Part shown: in pieces, positions 1-7,332 of the stretch
Position numbering within the stretch: the stretch's first letter is position 1
How the letters are laid out: each line of letters starts with the position of its first letter
Virus record (IMG/VR): IMGVR_UViG_3300043567_000641
Coordinates: 1-42,570 of that record
Direction: 5' to 3' (one strand)
Length of the DNA: 42,570 nt
Source: a virus
Position numbers and translations under genes: made by a program
Notes under the pieces: model-generated
What the model saw: the letters and a program-made list of their open reading frames with translations, nothing else
Databases searched by the model: none
What the model was told of the DNA's origin: nothing

Positions 1-161
1 GCCTTGAGCTGATGCAAAGAGTTGCTGACGCGTTTACAACGTGCCTTGAAGTATCAGACAAAGACCGTATGGAAATAGCTCAACACAACAGAGCGGTGCT
101 GCGTACAAGAAATGATCCACGAAAGACCGCACAGGTAATGATTGAAAGTGCGTTCTCGTGA
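1..161 (+). CDS. 3' end of an unidentified protein
   Basis: An open frame enters from the left edge and ends at the TGA at 159-161, encoding about 52 residues rich in charged helical sequence and ending MIESAFS. No motif can be named. Its stop overlaps the GTG start of the next gene (GTGA), so it is probably the upstream member of the same operon. Because that operon holds activated-sugar and GT-B-like genes, a glycosyltransferase C-terminus is one possibility, but this is only contextual. Confidence 0.6.
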   Translation, partial: LELMQRVADAFTTCLEVSDKDRMEIAQHNRAVLRTRNDPRKTAQVMIESAFS

Positions 162-922
162 AAGGTCTTTCAGGCGCAGTCATCACTAATAAGCGCGATG
201 GCACAGTTACGAAAACAGGCGGCCTTGTTGATCGAACGATCGAGCAAGGCGAGTGGATACTTCGCCATGGCGGTGATGCATTCCCTAAAAATGTAAAAAT
301 TTTAGAAGACGGCTACAGCATGGAGAGACTTGACTTCATCGAGTACTTTGACGTTGGTAGTGATTTTTCGATCGACACGCTTCGCCAAAGCGTGTGGTCT
401 CAGCCCGCAGTAGTGCCGCCGACTCGTGAGACTGTGCGTCTTCTTCAAGAAAAAATGATGCACACTTTTGACAAGCACCTTGCAAGCACACTTGGGCAAA
501 GCGAAAAGGTCGCAATTTTAGAAGATGCAACACACGCAGGAAACGGAGCATACAGGCTTAGACACTGCCTGACGCACGGTGATCCAACTGCAGAAAATAT
601 TATGGTTCGCCCAGGATATGGAAAAGTATTCATTGACCCGATTCGTGCCACTGAGGTTGTCCCTGATTCGCCAGCAGTTGATGTCGGAAAGGTACTTCAA
701 AGCGCGTATGGCTGGGAAGATGCTAAGTACGGAACTGGCATTATGGCGTACAAGCCAAGTGACATTAAGCAAGTGCTAAACGATGATGAACTGTTTGCTG
801 TGGGAGAGTCGTGGGCGGTTGTGCATGTAATGCGTGCAGTTCCTTACATAGGCAGAATCATGCCTGACTCGATGGACAAAGTTGTCACCGTACTAAAAAA
901 AGCGATTGCGAGAGAAATCTGA
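158..922 (+). CDS. APH/choline-kinase-like small-molecule kinase
   Basis: A 254-aa protein with a C-terminal aminoglycoside-phosphotransferase/choline-kinase-type catalytic core. Visible motifs are the catalytic loop HGDPTAEN (H140, D142, N147) and the metal-binding Asp of VFIDP (D160), followed by an SPAVDVGK segment typical of this superfamily. The family transfers phosphate from ATP to hydroxyls of aminoglycosides, choline, ethanolamine or sugars. The GTG start overlaps the previous stop, and the stop overlaps the ATG of a HAD phosphatase. With that phosphatase and the nucleotidyltransferase after it, the likely role is making an activated sugar or alcohol rather than antibiotic resistance. 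The substrate cannot be told from the sequence. Confidence 0.75.
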   Translation: MKGLSGAVITNKRDGTVTKTGGLVDRTIEQGEWILRHGGDAFPKNVKILEDGYSMERLDFIEYFDVGSDFSIDTLRQSVWSQPAVVPPTRETVRLLQEKMMHTFDKHLASTLGQSEKVAILEDATHAGNGAYRLRHCLTHGDPTAENIMVRPGYGKVFIDPIRATEVVPDSPAVDVGKVLQSAYGWEDAKYGTGIMAYKPSDIKQVLNDDELFAVGESWAVVHVMRAVPYIGRIMPDSMDKVVTVLKKAIAREI

Positions 923-1440
923 TGAGCATATGGTGTTCTGATATTGATGGTGTTCTTATTGACTCAAAGGCGCTTGTCCGCGAGTCGTACAAAGCTGTGG
1001 GAATTGACATGCCAATCGAAGCCTGGGGCCATCCGTGGCAGACGTGGCTTCCAGCGGTGGTCGGTTCACTTGAATTAGCTAAACAAATACACAACCAAAA
1101 GACAGACGCGTACATTGATGTTCTTTCGTCTGGCATAGTGAGTGAGATCGTTCTTCCGTTTGCTCAAATTGCACGAGCGTTGGAAAGAGATCCAGTGACT
1201 AGTGTTTACTACGTAACAGGTGCGACCAAGCGTGCTGCCATCACAATTTTACGAGAGCTCGGACTTGATTCGCGTAACTTGATTGCATCAAGTGCGACTA
1301 CAGCCGATCGTGAGCAATTACTAAAGAATCTTGCACCGTCAGGCGTTTACATTGACGATCGAATTGAAGGCCAGGCACCTGCACATGCTGCTGGTTGGAG
1401 TTTTATTTGGGCAAAACAGGATTGGTCATGGAATCAATAA
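922..1440 (+). CDS. HAD-superfamily phosphatase
   Basis: A 172-aa HAD-like hydrolase. Motif I is DIDGVLID with nucleophile D7 and acid/base D9; motif II is the Thr of YYVTGATKR (T99); motif IV is the acidic pair of YIDDR (D145, D146). There is little room for a cap domain beyond the helical region at about residues 20-85. It probably removes phosphate from a small metabolite. Starts in an ATGA overlap with the upstream kinase gene and overlaps the nucleotidyltransferase gene by 13 bases, so the three are translationally coupled. The kinase-phosphatase-nucleotidyltransferase set resembles, in logic, the heptose-activation pathways of bacterial surface polysaccharides. Confidence 0.8.
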   Translation: MSIWCSDIDGVLIDSKALVRESYKAVGIDMPIEAWGHPWQTWLPAVVGSLELAKQIHNQKTDAYIDVLSSGIVSEIVLPFAQIARALERDPVTSVYYVTGATKRAAITILRELGLDSRNLIASSATTADREQLLKNLAPSGVYIDDRIEGQAPAHAAGWSFIWAKQDWSWNQ

Positions 1441-2156
1441 TTCTTGCTGCTGGCAGAGGCCAGCGAATGGAAGGGTTTGCTAAACCGTTCTTTAAGCCGT
1501 TGCTTGAAGTAAATGGTCTTCCACTCATTACTTATGCTGCTGAATATGCTTCCGCCGCTGGAGCTACCAGGGCTACTGTTGTTGCTTCTGAAAGTAATGC
1601 AGACGATATTAAGAAATCGCTAAAAATGTATGCGTCATGGGTAGACGTAGTTATCCAGAGTGAACCTCGCGGCCCAGGTGATGCTACACTAATTGGTCTA
1701 GGCAATACAGACTGTAAGTCAGTAATGCTGCTCATGAGTGACAACTTGATGAACGCAGATGCTGTTTCACAAATGGCCATGACTGCGATGATCAACGACG
1801 CTGACGCTGTTGGCGTAGCGCGAGTGCCGTTGGAGAGAGCCGATAGATTTACACGAGTTCGTGAGTGGGAAGACGGAACTTGCACATACGTCGAAGGAGT
1901 GCCCGTTTCTGCAGAAGATGAGACAACTGTCGGCAATGCAATAGTTTGGTGTGGGCCACTTATATTTGAGCGTGTTACAGCTATTGACGTCCTAAATAAC
2001 GTGCAAGCTAGTGTCAATGTCAACAGTGGTGAGTTTAAGATTGGGCCATACTTAAATAAAATAATGCGGCTAAACACACTGGTCGCAGATGTTGGCGCAA
2101 TGGATGTTGGCATTCCTGCCGCATACATAGAACAAATAAAGAAAAACAATGACTAA
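1428..2156 (+). CDS. Sugar-type nucleotidyltransferase
   Basis: A 242-aa NTP-transferase-fold protein. The N-terminus has the signature LAAGRGQRM (residues 6-14) with downstream Lys residues in AKPFFKPLLEVNG, and the metal-binding Asp lies in LLMSDN (D105). The family joins NTP and a sugar-1-phosphate (or phosphocholine) to give an NDP-activated product. I start at ATG 1428 because the signature then sits at the very N-terminus; a longer frame from 1395 adds residues with no family match. The gene overlaps the HAD gene and, by 8 bases, the following gene. Confidence 0.82.
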   Translation: MESIILAAGRGQRMEGFAKPFFKPLLEVNGLPLITYAAEYASAAGATRATVVASESNADDIKKSLKMYASWVDVVIQSEPRGPGDATLIGLGNTDCKSVMLLMSDNLMNADAVSQMAMTAMINDADAVGVARVPLERADRFTRVREWEDGTCTYVEGVPVSAEDETTVGNAIVWCGPLIFERVTAIDVLNNVQASVNVNSGEFKIGPYLNKIMRLNTLVADVGAMDVGIPAAYIEQIKKNND

Positions 2157-3156
2157 AGTACTTATAACTGGAATGACTGCATCGCAGTCTTCGTCAGTCT
2201 ACAGCGAGCGATCTGCTACGTTTGTTGGATCAATAGCTCGCGCACTACGCGAAAGAGGAGTTACTGTCGATTGGCAAGTTCCAAACATGGACAATCGAGA
2301 GATTATGGCGTATGACAAAGTTCTTGTGGGGATTGCTCCAGTTTTAAGTCTTGCTGCCAATAGATCGTTTAGTGCTCTTGCGCTGGTTGAGGCACTTTGG
2401 GACAGCGACAAACTCACGACGTTTATCGATGCACCTGAGCCTGGAAAAATACACGCGAGCCTACGCTCTGTAAATAAAGCGCCTGAATCTCTTACTAAGT
2501 CGCTCTACTCTAGGCGCGCAGGATACTCGGCAATCGCTACCGACAAGGCGCACGCAAGCAAGATCGCAAGAATAGTTGAAACATTGACGCATGAAAGTTG
2601 GAGAAAGACGCTAGTTCCTGTTCTTCCGTGGAGCATTGTTGACAAGTCTTTGGCAAGTCTTCCGCAAAATGTTTCTAACTCATGCGTAGGAATAAACATT
2701 GACAGTTTTATCGTAGACAAGTTACACGAAGATAGCACAACTCGCTACAACCAGTGGGTTGTAGAAAACGAAAACACCAAGTGGATTAAGAATGCAACTA
2801 AGGTACTTGTGTACCCGAGCACTCCGGCAAAGACGAAACGCGCCCAAGGTGACGCTGCAGTTCTAGAAAACATGTCTTCTTCTGCTGGAGTTCTTATTGG
2901 TCCGCACGACGATAAAGTTCTGTGGTGGTCCAGTCGATTTGCACAGGCATTGAATACTCGTACGCCGGTAGCGACAGAGTGGCGTGACAGCCAAGCTATT
3001 GGAGACGCCTGGTCGCACCTAGCTTCTGGCATTGAAGAAATGAATTTAGAAGACAGGTACGAGCTTTCAACTGCGCAGCGATCTCAGTATATTGAAAGCA
3101 TTCCAAACAAACAACAAGTAACTGACACTCTACTCAAGGAATTAGAAATTAAATGA
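2149..3156 (+). CDS. Putative GT-B-like glycosyltransferase
   Basis: A 335-aa protein not firmly recognised. The N-terminus (KVLITGMTASQ, then a helix FVGSIARALRERGVTVDW) has the Rossmann-like look of a GT-B domain. The C-terminal third (AGVLIGPHDDKVLWWSSRF, then ALNTRTPVATEW) resembles the donor-domain end of family-1-like glycosyltransferases. There are no membrane segments. It follows the kinase/HAD/nucleotidyltransferase genes with an 8-base overlap, as expected for the enzyme that uses their product. A catalytically inactive or non-glycosyl role remains possible. Confidence 0.5.
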   Translation: MTKVLITGMTASQSSSVYSERSATFVGSIARALRERGVTVDWQVPNMDNREIMAYDKVLVGIAPVLSLAANRSFSALALVEALWDSDKLTTFIDAPEPGKIHASLRSVNKAPESLTKSLYSRRAGYSAIATDKAHASKIARIVETLTHESWRKTLVPVLPWSIVDKSLASLPQNVSNSCVGINIDSFIVDKLHEDSTTRYNQWVVENENTKWIKNATKVLVYPSTPAKTKRAQGDAAVLENMSSSAGVLIGPHDDKVLWWSSRFAQALNTRTPVATEWRDSQAIGDAWSHLASGIEEMNLEDRYELSTAQRSQYIESIPNKQQVTDTLLKELEIK

Positions 3157-3620
3157 AAGTACTATTCAATCGTTGGCTTGAAAAGACAAAACAACTTCAA
3201 GTCGACGTATACGGTGCAGACTACACAACGTTTCACAGCGATGGGCCAGATGATCTCAATGAATTGATTGAGTACATCAGGTGGAACATGCTCGCCATTG
3301 ACGATGAACTTGCTGAGGTTCGTCAAGCTATTTCATGGAAGCCTTGGCAACATGATGAGCCATACGCCGATCGCAAAGAAATCGTTAAAGAATGTGTAGA
3401 CGTGCTTCACTTTGTCGCAAATATTCTCTGCGCTGCCGGAGCTACGGACGAAGAGCTCGATGAAGAGTATCTCAAGAAAATGCAAAAGAACGCTGATCGC
3501 CAAAAGAATGGCTATAAAGTCCTAGATCCAGGCATGAAATGCACTCGGTGTGTACGCGCTCTTGATGACTATGATGTGGACTCGTGCCAAGACTCTCTGT
3601 GCCCCTCTAAGGGCGCGTAA
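3153..3620 (+). CDS. dUTPase / MazG-like all-alpha NTP pyrophosphohydrolase with zinc-ribbon tail
   Basis: A 155-aa protein resembling dimeric dUTPase/MazG-type enzymes. The metal-binding helices are seen as DELAEV (E52, E55) and the E-x2-D of KECVDVLHFVAN (E80, D83). These enzymes hydrolyse dUTP or other NTPs to the monophosphate and PPi, keeping uracil out of DNA or balancing dNTP pools. The last 30 residues add four cysteines (C130, C133, C145, C150), a likely small zinc ribbon that is not part of the usual domain. It overlaps the upstream stop by four bases. A role in nucleotide metabolism fits the ribonucleotide reductase at the window's end. Confidence 0.72.
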   Translation: MKVLFNRWLEKTKQLQVDVYGADYTTFHSDGPDDLNELIEYIRWNMLAIDDELAEVRQAISWKPWQHDEPYADRKEIVKECVDVLHFVANILCAAGATDEELDEEYLKKMQKNADRQKNGYKVLDPGMKCTRCVRALDDYDVDSCQDSLCPSKGA

Positions 3621-3862
3621 TGAGCCTATGGATTTCCGTACATGTCCGCAACGTGCTGCCAGGAGACATCGTTAGAGTGCGAGAGAACGCATATAGCGGC
3701 AACACTGGCGCAATGCACAATGGACGTATATGTGAAGTACTACTTGTCCGTGGCGGTGACGTAGTTGTCAAATCAGTCGACGGAAAACACCCTGTACTAG
3801 AAAAGACATACCACTCTCCAGCAGTTTTAGAGAAAGAAGTACTTGATGAGATTGTCAATTGA
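3620..3862 (+). CDS. Small hypothetical protein
   Basis: An 80-aa product I do not recognise. It looks beta-rich (alternating VLPGDIVRV, ICEVLLV, GDVVVKSV), suggesting a small barrel or SH3-like fold. There are no cysteines and no signal peptide or membrane helix. The ATG overlaps the preceding dUTPase stop by one base (TAATG), and the 3' end overlaps the next small gene, so it belongs to the same tightly packed plus-strand operon. Confidence 0.6.
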   Translation: MSLWISVHVRNVLPGDIVRVRENAYSGNTGAMHNGRICEVLLVRGGDVVVKSVDGKHPVLEKTYHSPAVLEKEVLDEIVN

Positions 3863-4058
3863 AATAAGTGTGACGGGATCTACATTAGACGAGATTATGT
3901 CTAGTGCAGTTGCTGAATGGAACAAGCTGTCTCAGTCTGATTCACAAGTTCTTCCATCTGGGTCAGAAATTGATGTAGTCCCAAACGACGGTGCTACGCG
4001 CCCAGGACTGTACACGGCTCGTGTCTTTATTAGGACGAAAGTAGAAGATAATGTCTGA
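3846..4058 (+). CDS. Small hypothetical protein
   Basis: A 70-aa product starting MRLSIEISVTGS. ATG 3846 is preferred over a TTG one codon earlier. The pattern is an N-terminal beta strand, a helix (LDEIMSSAVAEWNKL) and C-terminal strands (LYTARVFIRT), a compact alpha/beta fold with no nameable motif. It overlaps the upstream gene by 17 bases and the downstream DUF6378-like gene by 8, so co-translation is likely. Function unknown. Confidence 0.55.
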   Translation: MRLSIEISVTGSTLDEIMSSAVAEWNKLSQSDSQVLPSGSEIDVVPNDGATRPGLYTARVFIRTKVEDNV

Positions 4059-4347
4059 CAAAGAAAAATTGCCACGCCAGCAAATGCTTGAAGAAGCCTC
4101 TGGCATTATTTCGGGTCAGCGCGACGTGCAGTATGGCAAGCCAGAAGATAACTTCGGGCGAATTGCTAAGATTTGGTCTGTGATTCTTGGAATAGACATT
4201 TCAACAGAAGACGTAGCTATGCTAATGGTAGGTCTTAAAGTTGCGCGCTATGCAAACAAGTCTGGATTCCAAGGAGACACTTGGGTCGACATCGCCGGGT
4301 ACGCAGCATGCGGATACGAAGTTGGAATTAAAGATACGCGGCAATAA
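4051..4347 (+). CDS. DUF6378-like phage protein
   Basis: A 98-aa protein matching from memory the phage family DUF6378: an N-terminal helix around LEEASGIISGQRDVQYG, then NFGRIAKIWSVILG, STEDVAMLMVGLKVAR and the end motif WVDIAGYAACG. The repeated acidic helices recall MazG-like nucleotide pyrophosphohydrolases, but the biochemical role is not established. It is the last gene of the first plus-strand operon. A second, more divergent protein with the same helix layout is at 27747-28142. Confidence 0.65.
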   Translation: MSDKEKLPRQQMLEEASGIISGQRDVQYGKPEDNFGRIAKIWSVILGIDISTEDVAMLMVGLKVARYANKSGFQGDTWVDIAGYAACGYEVGIKDTRQ

Positions 4348-4394
4348 AACCACCGTGATACTGTAGATCTTCGCGACAGCGGAGAGGAACGTAC

Positions 4395-5636
4395 ATGTCT
4401 CAACCTACTTTTGTAGATTGCAATGGTCTTGCTGGATTTATGAGCTACGGCTTTGTGAAGTCTGGTATGAAAATGCTAGATCGCACAGGGACACTTGACT
4501 TTGGAAATCGAGTAGCTGAAGCTAATCGCCATCTTCTTGGCAAAGACTGGACTGCGTTCTTTTCAGATGATGTGTCAGAGTGGCCAGTGCACAATGCTGA
4601 CGTCGTCCTTGGTTGTCCTCCTTGTTCTGGTTGGTCTGTCTGGTCTATCGGAAGCCGTGGTCCAGATGCTGCGGTGCATGAGCATACGCGTGCATTTATG
4701 CGCTACGCAGCTGCTGTAAAGCCAAAAATTATTGTGTTTGAGTGCGTGCAACAGGCATTCACGCAGGGGCGAGCCGTTATGGCCAAGTACCGCGACATGG
4801 TTGAAGAGCTGTCAGGTAAAGAGTATGACCTATACCACGTAAAGATGAACAACCTCCAAGTTGGTGGATTTTCATATCGTGCTCGGTATTTTTGGGTGGC
4901 GGCTGAGCGTGGACTACCGTTTGGTGCGTACGCCCAGGCTCCTGCTGAGTTGCCAAAAGTAAGAGACATTATTGGCGACCTTGCACCTCTTGAGTTGATG
5001 TGGGAGTCACAAAACTACATTGGTCAGCCGTCTAAGTATGTCGAAAAGCTGCGATCAGAAACTGGAAAAGTAAGCGGCCACCAAAACAAGAACAATCCAG
5101 ACACTCAACGCATTTCAGAAATTTTTGATATTCTTGGTAATGACGGATGGCCAGCAATGATGACTATCGACTATGCACTAAAGTCAGCTGTTGAGAAAAA
5201 CCAAGATAAATTTCCGCAATCATGGCAATTCAAAGAAGAAAAGCTTCGAGCCACAGATTTCAGCATGGGATTCTCGATTCCGTGTCGCTGGGACGGAGAT
5301 TCGTATTGTCACGTGCTGACAGGTGGCGCACTTGATCACGTGATCCATCCAGATCTTCCAAGAAGAATCACGCACAGAGAAGCTGCCCGTATTCAAGGTC
5401 TTCCAGATGATTGGGAATTTACAAGCGTAAAAGACTACTCGATGCTCGGAGCCACTTGGGGCAAAGCAGTGTCGGCGCAAGCAGCCACGTGGATTGGCGA
5501 AGCAACGGCCGCAGCCTTAAATGGTGAGCCTAACGGTCCGCAGGGTGAGCTTATCGGAGACAGAGAGTACTTAATTGACACAGATAAAGGGTTTACCCGG
5601 CACTCTGTCAAAAAGAATTGGTATAATCAATCATAG
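4395..5636 (+). CDS. DNA C5-cytosine methyltransferase
   Basis: A 413-aa C5-methyltransferase transferring a methyl group from SAM to cytosine in a specific DNA site. Visible motifs are a motif-I-like start (VDCNGLAGFMSYGF), the catalytic PC loop GCPPCSGWS, the ECVQ equivalent of the ENV motif, the RAR of YRARYFWV, and the C-terminal REAARIQGLPDDW plus GKAVSAQ. The first motif is degenerate relative to the usual FxGxG. No restriction endonuclease is adjacent, so protection from host restriction is more likely than a full R-M system. A GAGAGG ribosome-binding site precedes ATG 4395, and an extended -10-like TGATACTGT lies at 4355-4363. Confidence 0.88.
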   Translation: MSQPTFVDCNGLAGFMSYGFVKSGMKMLDRTGTLDFGNRVAEANRHLLGKDWTAFFSDDVSEWPVHNADVVLGCPPCSGWSVWSIGSRGPDAAVHEHTRAFMRYAAAVKPKIIVFECVQQAFTQGRAVMAKYRDMVEELSGKEYDLYHVKMNNLQVGGFSYRARYFWVAAERGLPFGAYAQAPAELPKVRDIIGDLAPLELMWESQNYIGQPSKYVEKLRSETGKVSGHQNKNNPDTQRISEIFDILGNDGWPAMMTIDYALKSAVEKNQDKFPQSWQFKEEKLRATDFSMGFSIPCRWDGDSYCHVLTGGALDHVIHPDLPRRITHREAARIQGLPDDWEFTSVKDYSMLGATWGKAVSAQAATWIGEATAAALNGEPNGPQGELIGDREYLIDTDKGFTRHSVKKNWYNQS

Positions 5637-5698
5637 AAATGTACTTCTACATCTAGAGATGATATATTCTCTACTCTCCAAACGACACAAGGACTTAT

Positions 5699-6202
5699 AT
5701 GCAATCGTTTCTTATTACGCCGTCCTCATTTGAGGAAACGTCACGCCTTCTCGACAACAAGCGCTTACATAAGCAGACTCTCGAGGCATGGCAGTGCCTT
5801 ATGGTTATGGCTAAGCTCGACAAAGAAGGCAACTACCGCGAACCCAAAGGCTGGGTCAATCACCCGGTAGTCAAAATGTGGCGTGGCCACGAGACGCTAT
5901 TTGTCTCGTATATCAGCGCTACATACTTTGAGTGGCGCTCTCGTGGCTATAAATCTACTCTTCTTGATAAGACGTACGCCACATATGATCTAGGGATCAA
6001 GCTTGGCACTATCAACGGTGAAATGAGCATGCCCAACTGGATGGCCGATACGGAATACTATGAGCGCCTGTGCTCTACGCACCGGACAGCGCTTCTTTGT
6101 AAAAACTACGAGTGGTATTCTAAATTCGGCTGGGTCGAAGATCCAGGCACAGCGCCGCTTACCTACGAGTATGTATGGCCTCACCAGGACGGGTACGTCT
6201 AA
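5699..6202 (+). CDS. Pyrimidine-dimer DNA glycosylase-like protein (MSMEG_6728 family)
   Basis: A 167-aa protein matching the MSMEG_6728/pyrimidine-dimer glycosylase-like family, with LLDNKRLHKQTLEAWQ, GWVNHPVVKMWRGHE, the PNWM segment, HRTALLCKN and the C-terminal YVWP. Related T4 endonuclease V-type enzymes cleave at UV-induced pyrimidine dimers; activity of this sub-family is inferred. An AAGGA ribosome-binding site precedes ATG 5699, and the 62-base gap from the methyltransferase is AT-rich. With the Nei-type glycosylase at 40030 it suggests a phage exposed to UV or oxidative damage. Confidence 0.75.
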   Translation: MQSFLITPSSFEETSRLLDNKRLHKQTLEAWQCLMVMAKLDKEGNYREPKGWVNHPVVKMWRGHETLFVSYISATYFEWRSRGYKSTLLDKTYATYDLGIKLGTINGEMSMPNWMADTEYYERLCSTHRTALLCKNYEWYSKFGWVEDPGTAPLTYEYVWPHQDGYV

Positions 6203-6244
6203 CCTGCATAGCTGCCCTTGAGAGGGCCAGAGACAGCGCGCAAT

Positions 6245-6265
6245 TGGTGTCCAGATAAAACACCA
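6245..6265 (+). other. Small hairpin in a 119-base intergenic gap
   Basis: TGGTGT at 6245-6250 pairs with ACACCA at 6260-6265 across a 10-base loop, followed by AT-rich sequence without a clear T-run. It could be a weak terminator for the upstream gene. The rest of the gap holds a -10-like GATACAAT ending at 6313, eight bases before ATG 6322. Confidence 0.3.
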
Positions 6266-6321
6266 TAAAAGTCTACAGATGAGCTTAGAAATCACGCCAA
6301 GGCGAGATACAATGTTCGTAA

Positions 6322-6651
6322 ATGAAAGATAAGCGCCCTGGAGAGCATTTGTGGCTTGAGTGGACTGGAGACGGCTATGACTCCAGTTCTTCTATTGTTC
6401 TTTTTACTATAGAGCACGTAGATGTCGAAAATGAAGTAGTTAGAAGAGCTCTCGCGTCTAGTATCCAAAGATCTGGAATTGTTGATTCTTTAGGCGACGG
6501 ATTCGCGTCAGTAAGTATTGCGTCGATCGAGTACGGGCTTGCTGGAATTGTTGAAGGCGAACTAGACTTTTCAGTATGCGATGAAGTCGGCGAGACATTG
6601 TATGGAGATCCTGTAGAAGAAATCTACGAAGTTACATGGGTTTCTTTGTGA
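6322..6651 (+). CDS. Hypothetical acidic protein
   Basis: A 109-aa, strongly acidic protein with no recognised motif, no cysteine pairs except a single Cys near residue 86, and no membrane segment. The pattern is beta-rich at both ends with a central helix (EVVRRALASSIQRSG). A TACAAT box at 6308-6313 lies eight bases before the ATG and there is no obvious ribosome-binding site, so it may be translated from a leaderless or near-leaderless mRNA. Its stop overlaps the start region of the WhiB gene. Confidence 0.6.
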   Translation: MKDKRPGEHLWLEWTGDGYDSSSSIVLFTIEHVDVENEVVRRALASSIQRSGIVDSLGDGFASVSIASIEYGLAGIVEGELDFSVCDEVGETLYGDPVEEIYEVTWVSL

Positions 6652-7172
6652 ACCCAAAGGGACTTCGCGACTTTGATTGGCATGACCATGCGGAATGTGC
6701 AAAGCCAGAGAATAAAAAGATTTCTAAGTTCTTTTTTTCTAGCGTGCCAAGCGAAAAATACGAAGCGCGCAACTTGTGCTTTAGCTGCCCCGTAAGAAAA
6801 GAATGTCTTAAGTGGGCACTAGAGCATAAAGAAATTTGGGGAGTATGGGGAGGAAAAGACGAAAGCGAGATACGACGCGCTTTGTCAGTTTCTCACACCG
6901 GCCAAGAAGTTCGACGGCAGCGATTTCCAAACTGCCCATGTTGCGGCGCGCGCCCCAGCAAGTTGAGTGTCATTATCGCTGACTCACCAGAAGGTGGGCG
7001 GTGGGCAACTATGAAGCTCGTTACATGCGCAGAATGTGAATTTACTTGGAGAAGTCGCACAAGCGCAAATGCTGTAGACGCATACCACGCAAGTAAGAAA
7101 TCAAAAAGTAAAGCGTCTAGCCCTGCTGATCATCATGATCATGGTCATGGTGATGGTCACTTAGAGACTTAA
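6648..7172 (+). CDS. WhiB-family Fe-S transcriptional regulator with extra zinc ribbon and His-rich tail
   Basis: WhiB-like protein. The four cluster cysteines (C21, C48, C51, C57 counted from an ATG at 6636) have spacing C-x26-C-x2-C-x5-C, followed by the turn GVWGG (69-73). WhiB proteins bind a 4Fe-4S cluster and the host sigma factor and occur almost only in actinobacteria and their phages. Unusually, a second domain follows with C100-x2-C103 and C131-x2-C134, a probable zinc ribbon, then a Lys/Ser linker and a His/Asp/Gly-rich tail. GTG 6648 in a GTGA overlap is my start; ATG 6636 (178 aa) is equally possible. The last 56 bases overlap a minus-strand gene. Confidence 0.88.
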   Translation: MNPKGLRDFDWHDHAECAKPENKKISKFFFSSVPSEKYEARNLCFSCPVRKECLKWALEHKEIWGVWGGKDESEIRRALSVSHTGQEVRRQRFPNCPCCGARPSKLSVIIADSPEGGRWATMKLVTCAECEFTWRSRTSANAVDAYHASKKSKSKASSPADHHDHGHGDGHLET

Positions 7173-7281
7173 TCGCTTCATTTAATTGAGCGATAAGTGT
7201 GCGTGCAATCGCTAGTTGAAGTGCATACTGCTTGTTTTGCTCGAGTAAGTCTTCAATTACTGCTTGTGAGTTAACTTCCAT
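7117..7281 (-). CDS. Small coiled/helical protein with His-Asp tail, antisense to the WhiB 3' end
   Basis: A 54-aa ORF beginning MEVNSQAVIEDLLEQNKQ and ending in a His/Asp-rich tail. The body is one long amphipathic helix (about residues 5-42) like many small phage proteins. It follows the peroxidase-like gene on the same strand, with a TACAAT box and a GAAAGA ribosome-binding-like stretch upstream. The 3' part overlaps the WhiB tail on the other strand, and both strands encode His/Asp-rich peptides there. It is below common gene-caller length limits. Role unknown; metal binding is a guess from the tail. Confidence 0.55.
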   Translation of the reverse strand: MEVNSQAVIEDLLEQNKQYALQLAIARTLIAQLNEAIKSLSDHHHDHDHDDQQG

Positions 7282-7332
7282 CGTGTGTAGTCTTTCTTTG
7301 CTTTGGTTTACTATTGTATCGCCTGTGGAGCG

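Noticed and set aside
158-922. Aminoglycoside resistance gene
   Set aside because: Only the generic kinase motifs are shared; the operon context indicates an activated-metabolite pathway.
1532-2149. 205-aa open frame on minus antisense to the nucleotidyltransferase gene
   Set aside because: Composition is Ser/Thr/Ala low-complexity, there is no start context, and the plus-strand frame has clear family motifs.
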